DNA of 64,000 nt from Clostridium beijerinckii (GTDB lineage: Bacteria; Bacillota; Clostridia; Clostridiales; Clostridiaceae): contig NZ_CP073653.1 of assembly GCF_018223745.1 (NCBI RefSeq), positions 12,501-76,500 of the forward strand, read 5' to 3'. Below the pieces are notes generated by a model. It was not told the origin of the DNA and made no database searches. It worked only from the letters and a program-made list of their open reading frames with translations. The translations under genes and the position numbers were made by a program. Shown here piece after piece: positions 10,249-20,306 of the stretch; the first letter of the stretch is position 1; each line of letters begins with the position of its first letter.

Positions 10249-13200
10249 ATGGGTAATACAAAATGGACTGATGAACAGTTAAGTGCAATTGAAACGAGAA
10301 ATTGTAATTTACTAGTTGCGGCGGCGGCGGGTTCAGGTAAAACTGCTGTTTTAGTAGAGAGGATCATAAGAATAATTACTAATGAAGAGAATCCAGTTGA
10401 TATAGATAAGTTATTGGTTGTAACTTTTACTAATGCAGCAGCTGCTGAGATGAGGGAAAGGATAGCAGATGCGATATCAAAGGAATTAGAGAATAATCCT
10501 AGGTCTAAAAATCTACAGAGGCAATTAACGCTGTTAAATAGAGCTAATATCACTACAATGCATTCGTTTTGCTTAGATGTAATTAAAAATAATTACCATA
10601 GGATTGATCTAGATCCATCATTTAGAATAGGTGATCAGACTGAGGGAATACTAATTAAATCGGAAGTTATTGAAGAACTTTTCGAAGATAAATACGAGGA
10701 AGAAGATACTGAGTTTACTAATTTGGTTGAGATATTTAGTAGCTATAAAAATGATAATAATTTAAAAAATTTAGTATTAGATTTATATAGCTTTACAATG
10801 TCAGGTCCATGGCCTGAAAAATGGCTTGCTAATAGTGCTGAGTCTTTTAATATTAAACAATTAGATGAATTGGATAGAACTAATTGGGTGAGAGTTTTAG
10901 CTCAAAGCGTAAAAATTGAGTTAGATGGGTATGTTAAAATGTTAGAAAAGGCCATTGAGGTTACTAGCAAAACTGATGGATTAGAACCTTATATGGATAA
11001 CTTATTAATGGAATTAAGTTATATAAGGAATGCTTATGAATCTACTGATAATGGACTTGAGGAAATGTTTAATTCATTATCATCAATACAATTCAGTAGA
11101 TTAAAATCTATAAAAAAAGATAAGGTTTCAGATGAGTTGTCTCAAAATACTGTAAAAAAGATTAGAGATGATGTTAAAAAGGGAATATCTGAATTATTAA
11201 ATAATGCATATTCAGTAAATCCACAGCAAATGTTAAGGAATATTCAAGGGGCACATCATTACATAAAAAAATTGATAGAATTAGTTTTAGAATTTAGTGC
11301 TAGGTTTAGTAAACGAAAACGAGAAAGAAATATATTAGATTTTAATGATTTAGAGCATTTATGTTTAAAAATATTAAGTGATTATGATGATGAGAATAAT
11401 ATAATTCCATCAAGTATTGCAATGAATTTTAAAGAATATTTCGATGAAGTACTTGTTGATGAGTATCAAGATTCAAATAACGTTCAAGAAACAATAATAA
11501 ACCTAGTATCCAGAAAGAATGATGATAATCCAAATGTATTTATGGTTGGGGACGTTAAGCAAAGTATATATAGATTTAGACAAGCAAAACCTGAATTATT
11601 CATTGAAAAATATAATACATATGATTCAAGTAATGGAACGAATAGAAAAATTCAATTATATAAAAATTTTAGAAGTCGAAGAGAAATTATAGATGGAGTA
11701 AATTACATCTTTAAAGAAGTAATGTCTGAAGTTGTTGGAGAGTTAGAATATACAGATGAGGAAGCTTTAAATTTAGGCGCAGACTTTAAGGAAAATAAAT
11801 TCAAAGATACAATTGTTGGAGGCCCTATTGAAGTTAATATAATTGATAAGAGCCATAATGAAACGGTTGTAGAAGATAATGAGGAACAGGAAGAAATAAA
11901 TAATGTTATTTTAGAAGGTAGGATCGTTGCGAAAAGAATTAAAGAACTAATGTCAAAAAGTGAAGATGAACAAATTTTTAAAGTTTTAGATAAGGAATCT
12001 GGTGAATATAGGCCATTAAAATATAGGGATATAGTTATTCTACTTAGAGCCACTAAAAACTGGTCAGAGCCATTATTAGATGAGTTAAGTGCAGAAGGAA
12101 TTCCAGTGTATGCAGATACAGGATCTGGTTATTTTGAATCAATTGAGATTAGAACAATAATTTCTCTTTTAAAGGTTGTTGATAATCCAATGCAGGACAT
12201 TCCAGTAATATCAGTAATGAGATCTCCAATTATGGGATTTTCGGCAGAAGAAATAAGTGATATTAGACTTGTAAATAAAGATAATTATTTTTATGAAAAT
12301 ATAAAATATATAAGTGAAGAAGCTTATAATTCAATTAATGAATCTTATTCTGATGTATTGATAGCTAAATGCAAGTATTTTATTAATTCCGTTGACAAGT
12401 GGAGAGATAAATCAATTTATATGGCAATTGATGAATTTATATGGTATTTATATATGGATACTGCTTATTATGGATATGTTGGAGCTATGCCAAATGGAGT
12501 GCTTAGGCAAGCAAACTTAAAAATACTTTTTCAAAGAGCAAGACAATTTGAGAAAACGAGTTTTAAGGGATTATTTAATTTTATAAATTTTATAAATAAA
12601 CTTATAAAATCTTCAGGTGACATGGGAAGTGCTCAAGTATTAGGTGAAAATGAGGATGTAGTAAGAATTATGAGTATCCATAAAAGTAAGGGGCTAGAGT
12701 TTCCAGTGGTATTCTTATGCGGGTTAGGAAAGAATTTTAACCTTATGGATTTAAATAAAAGCATATTGTATCACGATGAACTAGGACTTGGGCCAGACTT
12801 TATAGATATAGGAAAAAGGTTTAGCACAGGAACTTTAGCTAAAGAATCAATAAAGAAAAAGATGAAATTTGAAACATTATCGGAGGAAATGAGAATACTG
12901 TACGTAGCATGTACTAGGGCAAAGGAAAAGTTGATTATGACGGGTGCAGTAGGAAATCTTGAAAAATCAGCTGAAAAATGGTTAGGATCAGCATCTTTAG
13001 ATTATAATCGTATATCCCCTTCGGAAGTTTTAAAAGGAAAGTCATATTTAGATTGGATTTGTATGTCACTATGCCAACATAGAGATGGTAGTGTCTTATC
13101 AGAAAGTTTTGGAACTGAAAATTTAATATTAAAGGATGATGATTCTAGGTGGAAAGTTAGTTTTTGGAATAAGGGCGACTTAATTGATAAGACAAAGACA

Positions 13201-13986
13201 GAAGTGTTAGAACAAGGTGAAGGATATGAGTTAACAATACTAAATAATAAACCATATGATAATTCTTTATATGAAGAAGTAGATAAAATATTATCATATA
13301 AATATCCATTTAAAGCTTCAACAACAATTAAAAGTAATATTTCAGTTTCAGATTTAAAGAGAAGGAATGCAGAAGAAGATGATGATACTGAACAATTATA
13401 TAGAGAAAAGGTAAAAGTTGTCCCTAAGTTTCTTCAAGAGAAGAAAGGTCTTACTCCTTCAGAAAAGGGTACTGCAGTTCATTTTGTAATGAAAAAAATA
13501 GATTTTAATAGAGTATCATCTACGGAGGAAATTAAAGAACAATTGCACGAATTATTTGAAAAGGAGCTTTTGCTTAGCGAAGAATTAAAGGTAATTAATC
13601 CTACTAAGATACTGAGCTTTTTTAGGTCGGATTTAGGGAAAAAAATTCTTGATTTAAATTGTAGTGGAGAAAAGATTTATAGAGAAATACCTTTTTATAC
13701 AGAGATAAGCAGTTTAGAAGTAGATAAAACACTTGATAATATATATAAGGATGAAAAGATAAGATTACAAGGAATAATTGATTGTTTCTTTGAATATAAG
13801 GGAGATATTATACTTATAGATTACAAAACCGATTATATTATAGAAGGTCATGAAGATGAATTTAAAGAGAAGTATAGGAAACAATTAGATTATTATAGTG
13901 ATGCAATATTTAAGTTAACAGGTAAAAAGGTTAAATATAAGTACTTATATTCATTTTATTTAGAAAAAGAAATTAGAATAATATAA
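10249..13986 (+). CDS. addA: ATP-dependent helicase/nuclease subunit A
   Basis: A 1245-residue SF1A helicase-nuclease, partner of AddB. The UvrD-like motifs appear in order: Q-motif region [10 protein letters not shown], Walker A AAAGSGKT (about residues 26-33), TTMHSFC, Walker B VDEYQDSN (about residue 405), [11 protein letters not shown], the [11 protein letters not shown] block (about residues 812-822) and [11 protein letters not shown]. The C-terminal nuclease domain has GTAVHFVMK and LIDYKTD. GGAGAG lies 9 bases before the ATG. All key motifs are intact, so both strands can be unwound and cut by the AddAB complex. Confidence 0.97.
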   Translation: MGNTKWTDEQLSAIETRNCNLLVAAAAGSGKTAVLVERIIRIITNEENPVDIDKLLVVTFTNAAAAEMRERIADAISKELENNPRSKNLQRQLTLLNRANITTMHSFCLDVIKNNYHRIDLDPSFRIGDQTEGILIKSEVIEELFEDKYEEEDTEFTNLVEIFSSYKNDNNLKNLVLDLYSFTMSGPWPEKWLANSAESFNIKQLDELDRTNWVRVLAQSVKIELDGYVKMLEKAIEVTSKTDGLEPYMDNLLMELSYIRNAYESTDNGLEEMFNSLSSIQFSRLKSIKKDKVSDELSQNTVKKIRDDVKKGISELLNNAYSVNPQQMLRNIQGAHHYIKKLIELVLEFSARFSKRKRERNILDFNDLEHLCLKILSDYDDENNIIPSSIAMNFKEYFDEVLVDEYQDSNNVQETIINLVSRKNDDNPNVFMVGDVKQSIYRFRQAKPELFIEKYNTYDSSNGTNRKIQLYKNFRSRREIIDGVNYIFKEVMSEVVGELEYTDEEALNLGADFKENKFKDTIVGGPIEVNIIDKSHNETVVEDNEEQEEINNVILEGRIVAKRIKELMSKSEDEQIFKVLDKESGEYRPLKYRDIVILLRATKNWSEPLLDELSAEGIPVYADTGSGYFESIEIRTIISLLKVVDNPMQDIPVISVMRSPIMGFSAEEISDIRLVNKDNYFYENIKYISEEAYNSINESYSDVLIAKCKYFINSVDKWRDKSIYMAIDEFIWYLYMDTAYYGYVGAMPNGVLRQANLKILFQRARQFEKTSFKGLFNFINFINKLIKSSGDMGSAQVLGENEDVVRIMSIHKSKGLEFPVVFLCGLGKNFNLMDLNKSILYHDELGLGPDFIDIGKRFSTGTLAKESIKKKMKFETLSEEMRILYVACTRAKEKLIMTGAVGNLEKSAEKWLGSASLDYNRISPSEVLKGKSYLDWICMSLCQHRDGSVLSESFGTENLILKDDDSRWKVSFWNKGDLIDKTKTEVLEQGEGYELTILNNKPYDNSLYEEVDKILSYKYPFKASTTIKSNISVSDLKRRNAEEDDDTEQLYREKVKVVPKFLQEKKGLTPSEKGTAVHFVMKKIDFNRVSSTEEIKEQLHELFEKELLLSEELKVINPTKILSFFRSDLGKKILDLNCSGEKIYREIPFYTEISSLEVDKTLDNIYKDEKIRLQGIIDCFFEYKGDIILIDYKTDYIIEGHEDEFKEKYRKQLDYYSDAIFKLTGKKVKYKYLYSFYLEKEIRII

Positions 13987-14009
13987 ATATGTTTAAGTAA
14001 AATAATAAG

Positions 14010-14052
14010 AAAAGCAAGAAGACAAAAATAAATTTATCTTCTTGCTTTTTTA
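14010..14052 (+). terminator. Terminator between addA and convergent L,D-transpeptidase gene
   Basis: A perfect 13-bp stem AAAAGCAAGAAGA / TCTTCTTGCTTTT (14010-14022 with 14037-14049) flanked by T-runs on both strands. It can serve both convergent genes. Confidence 0.85.
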
Positions 14053-14056
14053 ATAG

Positions 14057-15238
14057 TTATTTTATTATAACTTTACTTTCTCTAGGTATGTTAGTAAAAA
14101 TCCATTTGGCATCATCTATAGAGAGTCTAATACAGCCATGAGAAGAAGGTTTATTCATGGTATAATCTAGAACCGTAGTTTTGTCTTTAGCAAATGGAAC
14201 TGAATGAAATAAAATGTCTCCAGTAATTTGAGTCCAATATTTGCCGCCTTCCTTATATTCTTCTGAAAAGAACCAATCACCTCTCTCTTTAATAGTAAAT
14301 GATCCAGAAGGGGTATCTTCTCCACTTATTCCAGTGGAACAAGGGAATGCTTTAACCAATTGCCACTTATCAGCTTTTCCTTTATAAACATAAGTCTTTT
14401 GATCTTGAATGTTTACATTTATAAGATAAGGTGTTGTACTCTCTATATTTAATGTATTAATATTTTTTGATGTAATATTGGTTGTCAAGGCACGCGATGA
14501 AGCTTCAGCAATAGCTGAATTTTTATCTAAGTATTCTTGTTGTTTTTCTTTTATATCTGCTATCTTTTCTTTTACATCTATGTCATCACCCAAAAGATCA
14601 TTATTGTCTGAAATTTTAGACATAGCTTCGCTATAGTAATCATTGCTAATTAAATTATCGCAGTAAGCAAATAAATTCTCCTTTAGTTTACTTTTTGATT
14701 CATCTAGGTATATAAGTGAATCTGTATAGTTAAGATCTAAAGCAGAAACTTTTTTAAAGAATGAAATGGCCTCTGAATATTGTTCATTATTAAAAGAATT
14801 AATACCAGAGTTATAATTTTTAATAGAATCTTGAATTAAGTCTATCGAATCAGAAGCATTATGTAGATCATCATCATTCACTAGATTATAACGTTTTATT
14901 TCCTTAAACTGAATTAAGGCATCTTCAGAAGAAATTTTCTTATCTTGGATTTCATCTGATAAAGTATTAATTTTAGTTCTAAGATATTTGGATACATCAT
15001 GACTAATCATAGATAATTTAAATGGATTAAAGTTTTGTTTAGTTATCAATAAATTATTAGCTTCAGAAAATTTATAATTATCAAAATTTGATTTGAAGTT
15101 ATTTAAAAGTTTATTATAACGGTATAACTCATAAAAGCAGCTAGAAGATAATGCTATTAATAAAGCTAGCACATATATAATTCTTTTAGGTAATTTTTTA
15201 GTTTTTAACTTTTTATAATAAAATGTATTTATGCTCAA
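14057..15238 (-). CDS. L,D-transpeptidase (YkuD domain), membrane-anchored
   Basis: A 393-residue cell-wall enzyme. Residues about 19-37 form one transmembrane anchor, followed by an extracellular alpha-helical region with a TPR-like repeat (NEQYSEAISFFKKVSALD). The C-terminal 125 residues are the YkuD catalytic domain, with the signature SSHGCIRLS containing the nucleophile Cys and a His about 20 residues upstream (LFHSVPF). The family makes 3-3 peptidoglycan cross-links or attaches wall proteins. The start codon is TTG; TAGGAGGCA sits 9 bases upstream, which favours it over later Met codons. Confidence 0.9.
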   Translation of the reverse strand: MSINTFYYKKLKTKKLPKRIIYVLALLIALSSSCFYELYRYNKLLNNFKSNFDNYKFSEANNLLITKQNFNPFKLSMISHDVSKYLRTKINTLSDEIQDKKISSEDALIQFKEIKRYNLVNDDDLHNASDSIDLIQDSIKNYNSGINSFNNEQYSEAISFFKKVSALDLNYTDSLIYLDESKSKLKENLFAYCDNLISNDYYSEAMSKISDNNDLLGDDIDVKEKIADIKEKQQEYLDKNSAIAEASSRALTTNITSKNINTLNIESTTPYLINVNIQDQKTYVYKGKADKWQLVKAFPCSTGISGEDTPSGSFTIKERGDWFFSEEYKEGGKYWTQITGDILFHSVPFAKDKTTVLDYTMNKPSSHGCIRLSIDDAKWIFTNIPRESKVIIK

Positions 15239-15453
15239 ATAAATGCCTCCTAATGAAGTAACTAATATATTTAGAGTGAATTTGAATAAGATATTGCCGA
15301 TTAATCTTTTATTTAATTACAAAGTCCTCTTTTATTTATATAATATTGACAATAAAAGTAAATAATAAACCTTGAAGTTTAAACTAATTTTAATATGTGT
15401 TAATATACTTAATAGGCCTTATGAAAGTAGACAATATTTATCTGGAGGGGAAA

Positions 15454-15936
15454 ATGACTAATAAAACTAATTTTTTTATAAAGCTTATAACTTCTATATA
15501 TGACATAAAGGTTTTTTCTAAATATGCGAAAGAAGGAATATTAAGATCAATCTCATATGCAATATTCCTTAGTTTCTTATTGGGAGGCTTAAAGAGTGCA
15601 TTTGTTCAATATAAGAATTATAATTTAGATATAATATCTTTAGTAGATCAAACGGTAGCATATTTTTCAATAATACTTTTTAATTTATTATTGAATTCCT
15701 TAATTGTATCAATTGTTGCAGCGCTTTTCACAGTATTTTTAAGAATGGTAGTCAAATATATAGCTTTATATTCTTTAACCTTATATGCGGCTACATTGCC
15801 ATTAATAATACAAATAATACTAGAAATAGCTAATCCTAATATAAGCTTTGATACTATGTTTATTGTTGGAACATTAACCTATGTAATATTGATATTAAAG
15901 TATATAAAGGATGAAATAATAAGAAACTATACTTAG
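15454..15936 (+). CDS. Membrane protein, DUF1189-like
   Basis: A 160-residue protein with about four hydrophobic segments (about residues 30-50, 65-95, 100-125 and 132-150). The N-terminal segment FFIKLITSIYDIKVFSKYAK resembles the start of DUF1189 proteins. The start is moved 57 bases downstream of the longest frame to the ATG at 15454, because GGAGGGG lies 4-5 bases before it and the family begins here. It stands alone, divergent from the L,D-transpeptidase. Function unknown. Confidence 0.7.
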   Translation: MTNKTNFFIKLITSIYDIKVFSKYAKEGILRSISYAIFLSFLLGGLKSAFVQYKNYNLDIISLVDQTVAYFSIILFNLLLNSLIVSIVAALFTVFLRMVVKYIALYSLTLYAATLPLIIQIILEIANPNISFDTMFIVGTLTYVILILKYIKDEIIRNYT

Positions 15937-16150
15937 TAATATAAGCATATATATATAAATTTCTCAAATTATTATCTAAATTTGTAATATTCAATTATTA
16001 AACTTAAACGAACAATTATATAATCTTTTGGAATTAGAAATATCATATCAAATTTATTTAATATGGTTGTTAGCCGGGAAGTTATGTGATATTATATATT
16101 AAGGGTATATGGTAAAAAAAGTAAAAAAAATTACAAAAGGGGATTTAAAA

Positions 16151-17056
16151 ATGGTTGAGGTTAATATTTTGAAAGATAATCAGATTGATAGGGAAAATAT
16201 ATTGAATAGAAATGACCTTATTAAGTTATCGAAAGATGAATTAGTTAGCAAACTTATTAATTTATCAGAATCTAAGAAAAATCAAGAAGATTTTATTTTG
16301 AATATTTCACATGATTTGAGATCACCATTAAATATAATTTTAAGTGTTTTACAATGTTACAAGGATGATTATAAAGATATTAAAAGGTATGGTAAATGCC
16401 AGGATCACATGGATGTTATAAAAAGAAATTCATATAAAATATTAAAACTTGTAAACAATCTAATAGATACAACAAAATTAGAAAAAAATCATTATAGTAT
16501 TAAAAGAGAGAATTTAGATGTAATTAACTTAATAGAGTGGAATATATCTTCAATAGATAAATATGCTAAGCAGAAGGAGATCTCTTTAGTTTTTGATACA
16601 AATGTTGAAGAGTGCATAATGGCAGTAGACCCAGAAGCAATAGATAGAATAATAATGAATTTAATTTCTAATGCAATAAAGTTCTCGCCAAAGGGAAGTA
16701 ATATATATATAAATGCGTGGAAAAGTATAAATCAATTAACTATTTCGGTAAGGGATGAAGGAATTGGGATACCAAAGGAAGAGCAAAATACAATTTTTAA
16801 TAGATTTGTTCAATCTTCAAGAAATAAAAAATCTGAGAATTCGGGAAGTGGGATAGGTCTTGATCTAGTTAGATATTTAACTCAAGCTCATAATGGTAGT
16901 ATCGAATTGAAAAGTGAAGAGAATTCTGGTTGTGAATTTATAATTAAGTTACCAATAGAAAGATTACAGGATGATGAAAATAATAGAGATAAATGTTTAA
17001 ATATTAAAAGTAAAGTGGAAGTACTTGAGGTAGAGTTTTCTGATATATATTTGTAA
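16151..17056 (+). CDS. Soluble orphan sensor histidine kinase
   Basis: A 301-residue kinase core without any transmembrane segment or clear sensor domain. The H-box is NISHDLRSPLNIILS (phospho-acceptor His near residue 52). The N-box NLISNAIKFSPKGS, G1 DEGIGIPKEEQ, F-box IFNRFVQS and G2 GSGIGLDLVRYL are all present, so the ATPase is probably active. The start was set at 16151 because AAAGGGGA lies 7 bases upstream; a 14-codon longer frame has none. No response regulator is adjacent. In clostridia, orphan kinases of this layout often phosphorylate Spo0A directly; that role is inference here. Confidence 0.85.
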   Translation: MVEVNILKDNQIDRENILNRNDLIKLSKDELVSKLINLSESKKNQEDFILNISHDLRSPLNIILSVLQCYKDDYKDIKRYGKCQDHMDVIKRNSYKILKLVNNLIDTTKLEKNHYSIKRENLDVINLIEWNISSIDKYAKQKEISLVFDTNVEECIMAVDPEAIDRIIMNLISNAIKFSPKGSNIYINAWKSINQLTISVRDEGIGIPKEEQNTIFNRFVQSSRNKKSENSGSGIGLDLVRYLTQAHNGSIELKSEENSGCEFIIKLPIERLQDDENNRDKCLNIKSKVEVLEVEFSDIYL

Positions 17057-17077
17057 AAATCATCATGAACAAGGATA

Positions 17078-17116
17078 GTTATCTAAAAATTAAACCTAAT
17101 TTTTAGATAACTTATT
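17078..17116 (+). terminator. Terminator after the histidine kinase gene
   Basis: A perfect 15-bp stem GTTATCTAAAAATTA / TAATTTTTAGATAAC (17078-17092 with 17097-17111), then TTATT. Confidence 0.7.
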
Positions 17117-17190
17117 CCAAATTGTATATGGGACTAAGTTGAATAATAGTATTAAATTTATAAAATTATGAGAATAATCAAATTATAAAC

Positions 17191-17219
17191 TTGATTATTA
17201 TAACCGCTTGTGATAAGAT
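17191..17219 (+). promoter_or_regulatory. Probable promoter of tRNA-Arg
   Basis: TTGATT (17191-17196), a 17-bp spacer and TAAGAT (17214-17219), 24 bases upstream of the tRNA. Four to five of six consensus bases match in each hexamer. Confidence 0.5.
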
Positions 17220-17243
17220 AAACTTGTTGCAAAAATTGAATAT

Positions 17244-17318
17244 GGAGCGTTAGTTAAACGGATATAACATACCGCTACGGACGGTACATTGAGGGTTCGA
17301 TTCCTTCACGCTCTGCCA
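17244..17318 (+). tRNA. tRNA-Arg (ACG)
   Basis: A 75-nt cloverleaf. Acceptor GGAGCGT/ACGCTCT with a terminal G-U pair, anticodon stem TACCG/CGGTA around loop CTACGGA (ACG, read as ICG), T-loop GGGTTCGATTCC, encoded CCA. It stands alone between two protein genes. Confidence 0.93.
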
Positions 17319-17357
17319 AAATAAAAAGAATGGGTAACCCATTCTTTTTATTTTATA
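17319..17357 (+). terminator. Bidirectional terminator, tRNA-Arg / psd
   Basis: A long stem AAATAAAAAGAATGGG / CCCATTCTTTTTATTT sits immediately after the tRNA CCA and abuts the stop codon of the convergent psd gene. T-runs on both strands let it end both transcripts. Confidence 0.85.
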
Positions 17358-18243
17358 AAACTTTAGTACCAATATTTTCACCAAATATAACTTTACATTC
17401 AAAGCCTAATTTAGATTGTTCTATAATATCAGCATCTATTTCTATAGATCCTTGTTCAAAGAATAATATAGTTGTAGATCCTCCAAATTTAAAATAGCCT
17501 TTTTCGTCACCTTTATTTACTCTAACTCTAGGGGAATAAGTTTGAATTATTGAACCTACACATGTAGCACCAACCTCTATATGAAGTACATCTTTAAAGT
17601 TATCTGATTTAAATAAAGACCATTCTCTTTTATTTTCACAAAAAAGTTTAGGAACAGATTTTAAAGCTATTGGATTTACAGAATAATAGTGCCCTTTTAT
17701 AGGATGATTTTCATATGGAATACCAGAATCGATAAAGTGAAATCTATGATAGTCAGTAGGGCATAAGCGTAATACAACGCATATTCCATTTTTATATTTA
17801 CTAGCTACATTATCATCATTAATTAACTCTTTTAAACTATAAGTTAATCCCTTAATTTGAATTATATTATCTAAGTCAATGTCTTCATAGGCAGTTATTC
17901 TTCCATCTCCTGGAGAAATTAATATATTATTATCTGAATTTATTGGTCTAGCATCAAAATTTAATTCTCGTGTAAAGAAATCATTAAAAGATTTAAATTC
18001 ATTAATTTTCTTCTTCGACATAGCCATATCAATATTAAAGCTATCTACAAATGGTGAAATTTTGGATTTGCTTAGCTTTGTATCACAATACTTCCCATAT
18101 AACTTAGAAAATAATTTTTTCTTTGCAATAAGTTCAGTAATTGTTTTACCAACTGGTGATTCATAGGTCCATTCTATATATTTCTTTCCAGCGATAAGTT
18201 CTTCTTCATAAGATTTTGTAGTTCTATTATATACTTGAATCAT
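17353..18243 (-). CDS. psd: Phosphatidylserine decarboxylase proenzyme
   Basis: A 296-residue membrane-associated enzyme that converts phosphatidylserine to phosphatidylethanolamine. The autocleavage site that creates the pyruvoyl group is the GGST within [12 protein letters not shown] (about 40 residues before the end). The segments LISPGDGRI, the [15 protein letters not shown] block and ENKREW are typical of the family. The ATG at 18243 (MIQVYNR) matches the family start; an in-frame TTG five codons earlier is possible, and neither has a clear ribosome site. No pssA gene is adjacent. Confidence 0.93.
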   Translation of the reverse strand: MIQVYNRTTKSYEEELIAGKKYIEWTYESPVGKTITELIAKKKLFSKLYGKYCDTKLSKSKISPFVDSFNIDMAMSKKKINEFKSFNDFFTRELNFDARPINSDNNILISPGDGRITAYEDIDLDNIIQIKGLTYSLKELINDDNVASKYKNGICVVLRLCPTDYHRFHFIDSGIPYENHPIKGHYYSVNPIALKSVPKLFCENKREWSLFKSDNFKDVLHIEVGATCVGSIIQTYSPRVRVNKGDEKGYFKFGGSTTILFFEQGSIEIDADIIEQSKLGFECKVIFGENIGTKVL

Positions 18244-18624
18244 AAATACAAATGTCAAAACTTTATTAAATAATTTAGAGATAACAGCTCTAAAGATTTA
18301 TAATGTTACAGTTATGACAAGTATCCTCCATTTCTTATTTTAATTAGATATATCTAGTTAAATCTATAGAATAATCATTTAGTAAATAATATAGAAAAAC
18401 TGATATATTGAATAAATTATGTGTAACATACATAGTTTATTTTTTACCTTAATATTAATTTTATCACAGATAATCAAAATTTCAAAAGTAAGATTATATG
18501 TAGTGAAAGTTTCATTTTTGATATAAATAGTAATATGTAGAATTGTGGTTTAATAATGAACTAAATGATATAATATATTGATAATATTGGCATAAGTAAT
18601 TATTGAAAAATGAGGAGAAATGTT
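18244..18624. other. Divergent intergenic region psd / tetR
   Basis: A 380-base A/T-rich spacer between two divergent genes, so it must hold both promoters and probably the TetR operator. I see no confident promoter pair, palindrome or structured RNA in it beyond a TATAAT at 18569-18574. Confidence 0.4.
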
Positions 18625-19209
18625 ATGAACAAAACAAAGAACTTGATTTTTAAATCTGCAATAAAAATATTTTCTGAATCTGGATATAGAGGTGCTACTA
18701 TGGATGATATAGCTGCCAATGCTGGACTTGTAAAGGGGACATTATACTATCATTTCAAGAGTAAAGAGGAAATATTTAATTTCATTGTTGAGGAGGGATT
18801 GCAAATATTACAAAATCAAGTTATTGAAGTTCAGAATATCAATATAGGTCCTATTGAAAAATTAATAAAAATATGTAGAATACAATTAACATTTTTATAT
18901 GGATATACAGATTTTTTTAAAATAGTAATGAGCCAGTTGTGGGGGACTGAGCATAGACAAAATGAATTGCGTCATAAGATACGAAAGTACATAAATGAAA
19001 TTGAAATTAATATAAGAACTGCAATGGAAATTGGGGAAATTAAAAAAGGAGATGTAGAACTTATTGCATTCCAATTTTTTGGATCACTATGTTCATCTGC
19101 AATATATGAATCTATACATATAGAGAAGATAAATTTAGAAGATATTATAGAGAGTACTATTAAGTTTACATTGAATGGATTAGGAATAGATATAAATAGA
19201 TATATTTAA
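18625..19209 (+). CDS. TetR/AcrR family transcriptional regulator
   Basis: A 194-residue repressor. Residues 5-50 form the TetR helix-turn-helix (ESGYRGATMDDIAANAGLVK, then GTLYYHFKSKEEIF). The remainder is an all-helical ligand-binding domain of the usual length with no family-specific feature that I can name. The start was set at 18625 because GAGGAGAA lies 6-7 bases upstream; the longer frame begins inside that ribosome site. Neighbours are monocistronic, so its regulon cannot be read from context. Confidence 0.88.
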   Translation: MNKTKNLIFKSAIKIFSESGYRGATMDDIAANAGLVKGTLYYHFKSKEEIFNFIVEEGLQILQNQVIEVQNINIGPIEKLIKICRIQLTFLYGYTDFFKIVMSQLWGTEHRQNELRHKIRKYINEIEINIRTAMEIGEIKKGDVELIAFQFFGSLCSSAIYESIHIEKINLEDIIESTIKFTLNGLGIDINRYI

Positions 19210-19370
19210 AATATGAAGTTTATATTTTAGATTCTAGATAAATGTAATTAGTTCTAGTTTACACTTATAATTAAATATAAATAGGGAGTGTATAGAGAGA
19301 AATTTTTTATGAGCAGTATATATAATCATTACCAAATTGAATAAAATAACGAGGGAACTGGGGGATACTA

Positions 19371-20159
19371 ATGAAATTTTTAGCGAGTGATTTAGATGGA
19401 ACGCTATTTAGAGATAACAAAATTTCAGAAAAGGATTTAGATGCATTGAGGCGACTAAAAGCGTTTGGAAATAAGATAATAATTTCAACAGGAAGAAGTT
19501 TAAAAGGAGTAAATAGTATTTTAAAGGAATATCCATTTGAGTATGATTACTTGGTTATGTGTAATGGTGGAGTGATAATGGATAACAGAAATAATATTAT
19601 ACATGAGAAATCAATACCGAATAAAATACAAAATAGAATAATAGCCGATTTTTATGATATAGGAGATTCCTTAATATATTATGATGATGGAAATGATACT
19701 TATATGATAGAAAATAAATTAGTTGATGTTTCAGCTGTAGATGCTGATTTTTTTAATCATTTTTCTAATAGGGTAACATTAGAAGAAGCATTGAGTAGCG
19801 TATCAGATTCACAAATTATGAGTGTGTTTAATGTATCTCAATCTATAGAAAAATCAGAATTGGTAAGAGAAAAGTTGATAAATGAATATGATGAGTATAT
19901 AGAAGCTTTTAGAAATCAAGTATTTGTAGATATAGTTGCAAAGAATTGTTCAAAGGGAAATGCAATTATGATGATTTTGGAAGATGAAAATAAAGGCGTT
20001 GATAGCTTATATACGGTCGGCGATTCAATGAATGATATTTCCATGTTTAAGATTACCAATAATAGTTATACATTTAATTCAGTAGAAGAACTAATTAAAC
20101 CATATGCTGATAATCTTGTAGATCATGTTTTTGAAGTAATAGAAGATATGCTAAGATAA
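19371..20159 (+). CDS. Cof-type HAD-IIB family phosphatase
   Basis: A 262-residue haloacid dehalogenase superfamily hydrolase. Motif I is DLDGTLF (residues 7-13, with both catalytic Asp), motif II is ISTGRS (about residues 40-45), a Lys (SKGNA) near residue 200 forms motif III, and motif IV is VGDSMNDISMF (about residues 219-229). A type IIB cap lies between motifs II and III. Such enzymes dephosphorylate sugar phosphates or flavin precursors; the substrate is not determined here. Confidence 0.88.
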   Translation: MKFLASDLDGTLFRDNKISEKDLDALRRLKAFGNKIIISTGRSLKGVNSILKEYPFEYDYLVMCNGGVIMDNRNNIIHEKSIPNKIQNRIIADFYDIGDSLIYYDDGNDTYMIENKLVDVSAVDADFFNHFSNRVTLEEALSSVSDSQIMSVFNVSQSIEKSELVREKLINEYDEYIEAFRNQVFVDIVAKNCSKGNAIMMILEDENKGVDSLYTVGDSMNDISMFKITNNSYTFNSVEELIKPYADNLVDHVFEVIEDMLR

Positions 20160-20225
20160 AAGATTAATTTAGAGATTATAACTTATTCAGCAAATTAAAT
20201 GGAAAATAATTTATTAAAGAAATAT

Positions 20226-20262
20226 AAAAGTTCAGCAATTTATAGAAATGCTGAACTTTTTA
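20226..20262 (+). terminator. Bidirectional terminator, HAD phosphatase / ABC-F gene
   Basis: A perfect 12-bp stem AAAAGTTCAGCA / TGCTGAACTTTT (20226-20237 with 20249-20260) with A/T tracts on both sides, between convergent genes. Confidence 0.85.
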
Positions 20263-20306
20263 TTATAAGTATATTACATATAATCTTAATTTATATGGTT
20301 AAATTA

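Noticed and set aside
18228..18258. A TTGACA near the psd start as a promoter
   Set aside because: It lies at the very start of the coding region, with about 21 bases to the nearest TATAAT, which itself is inside codons; the spacing is wrong.
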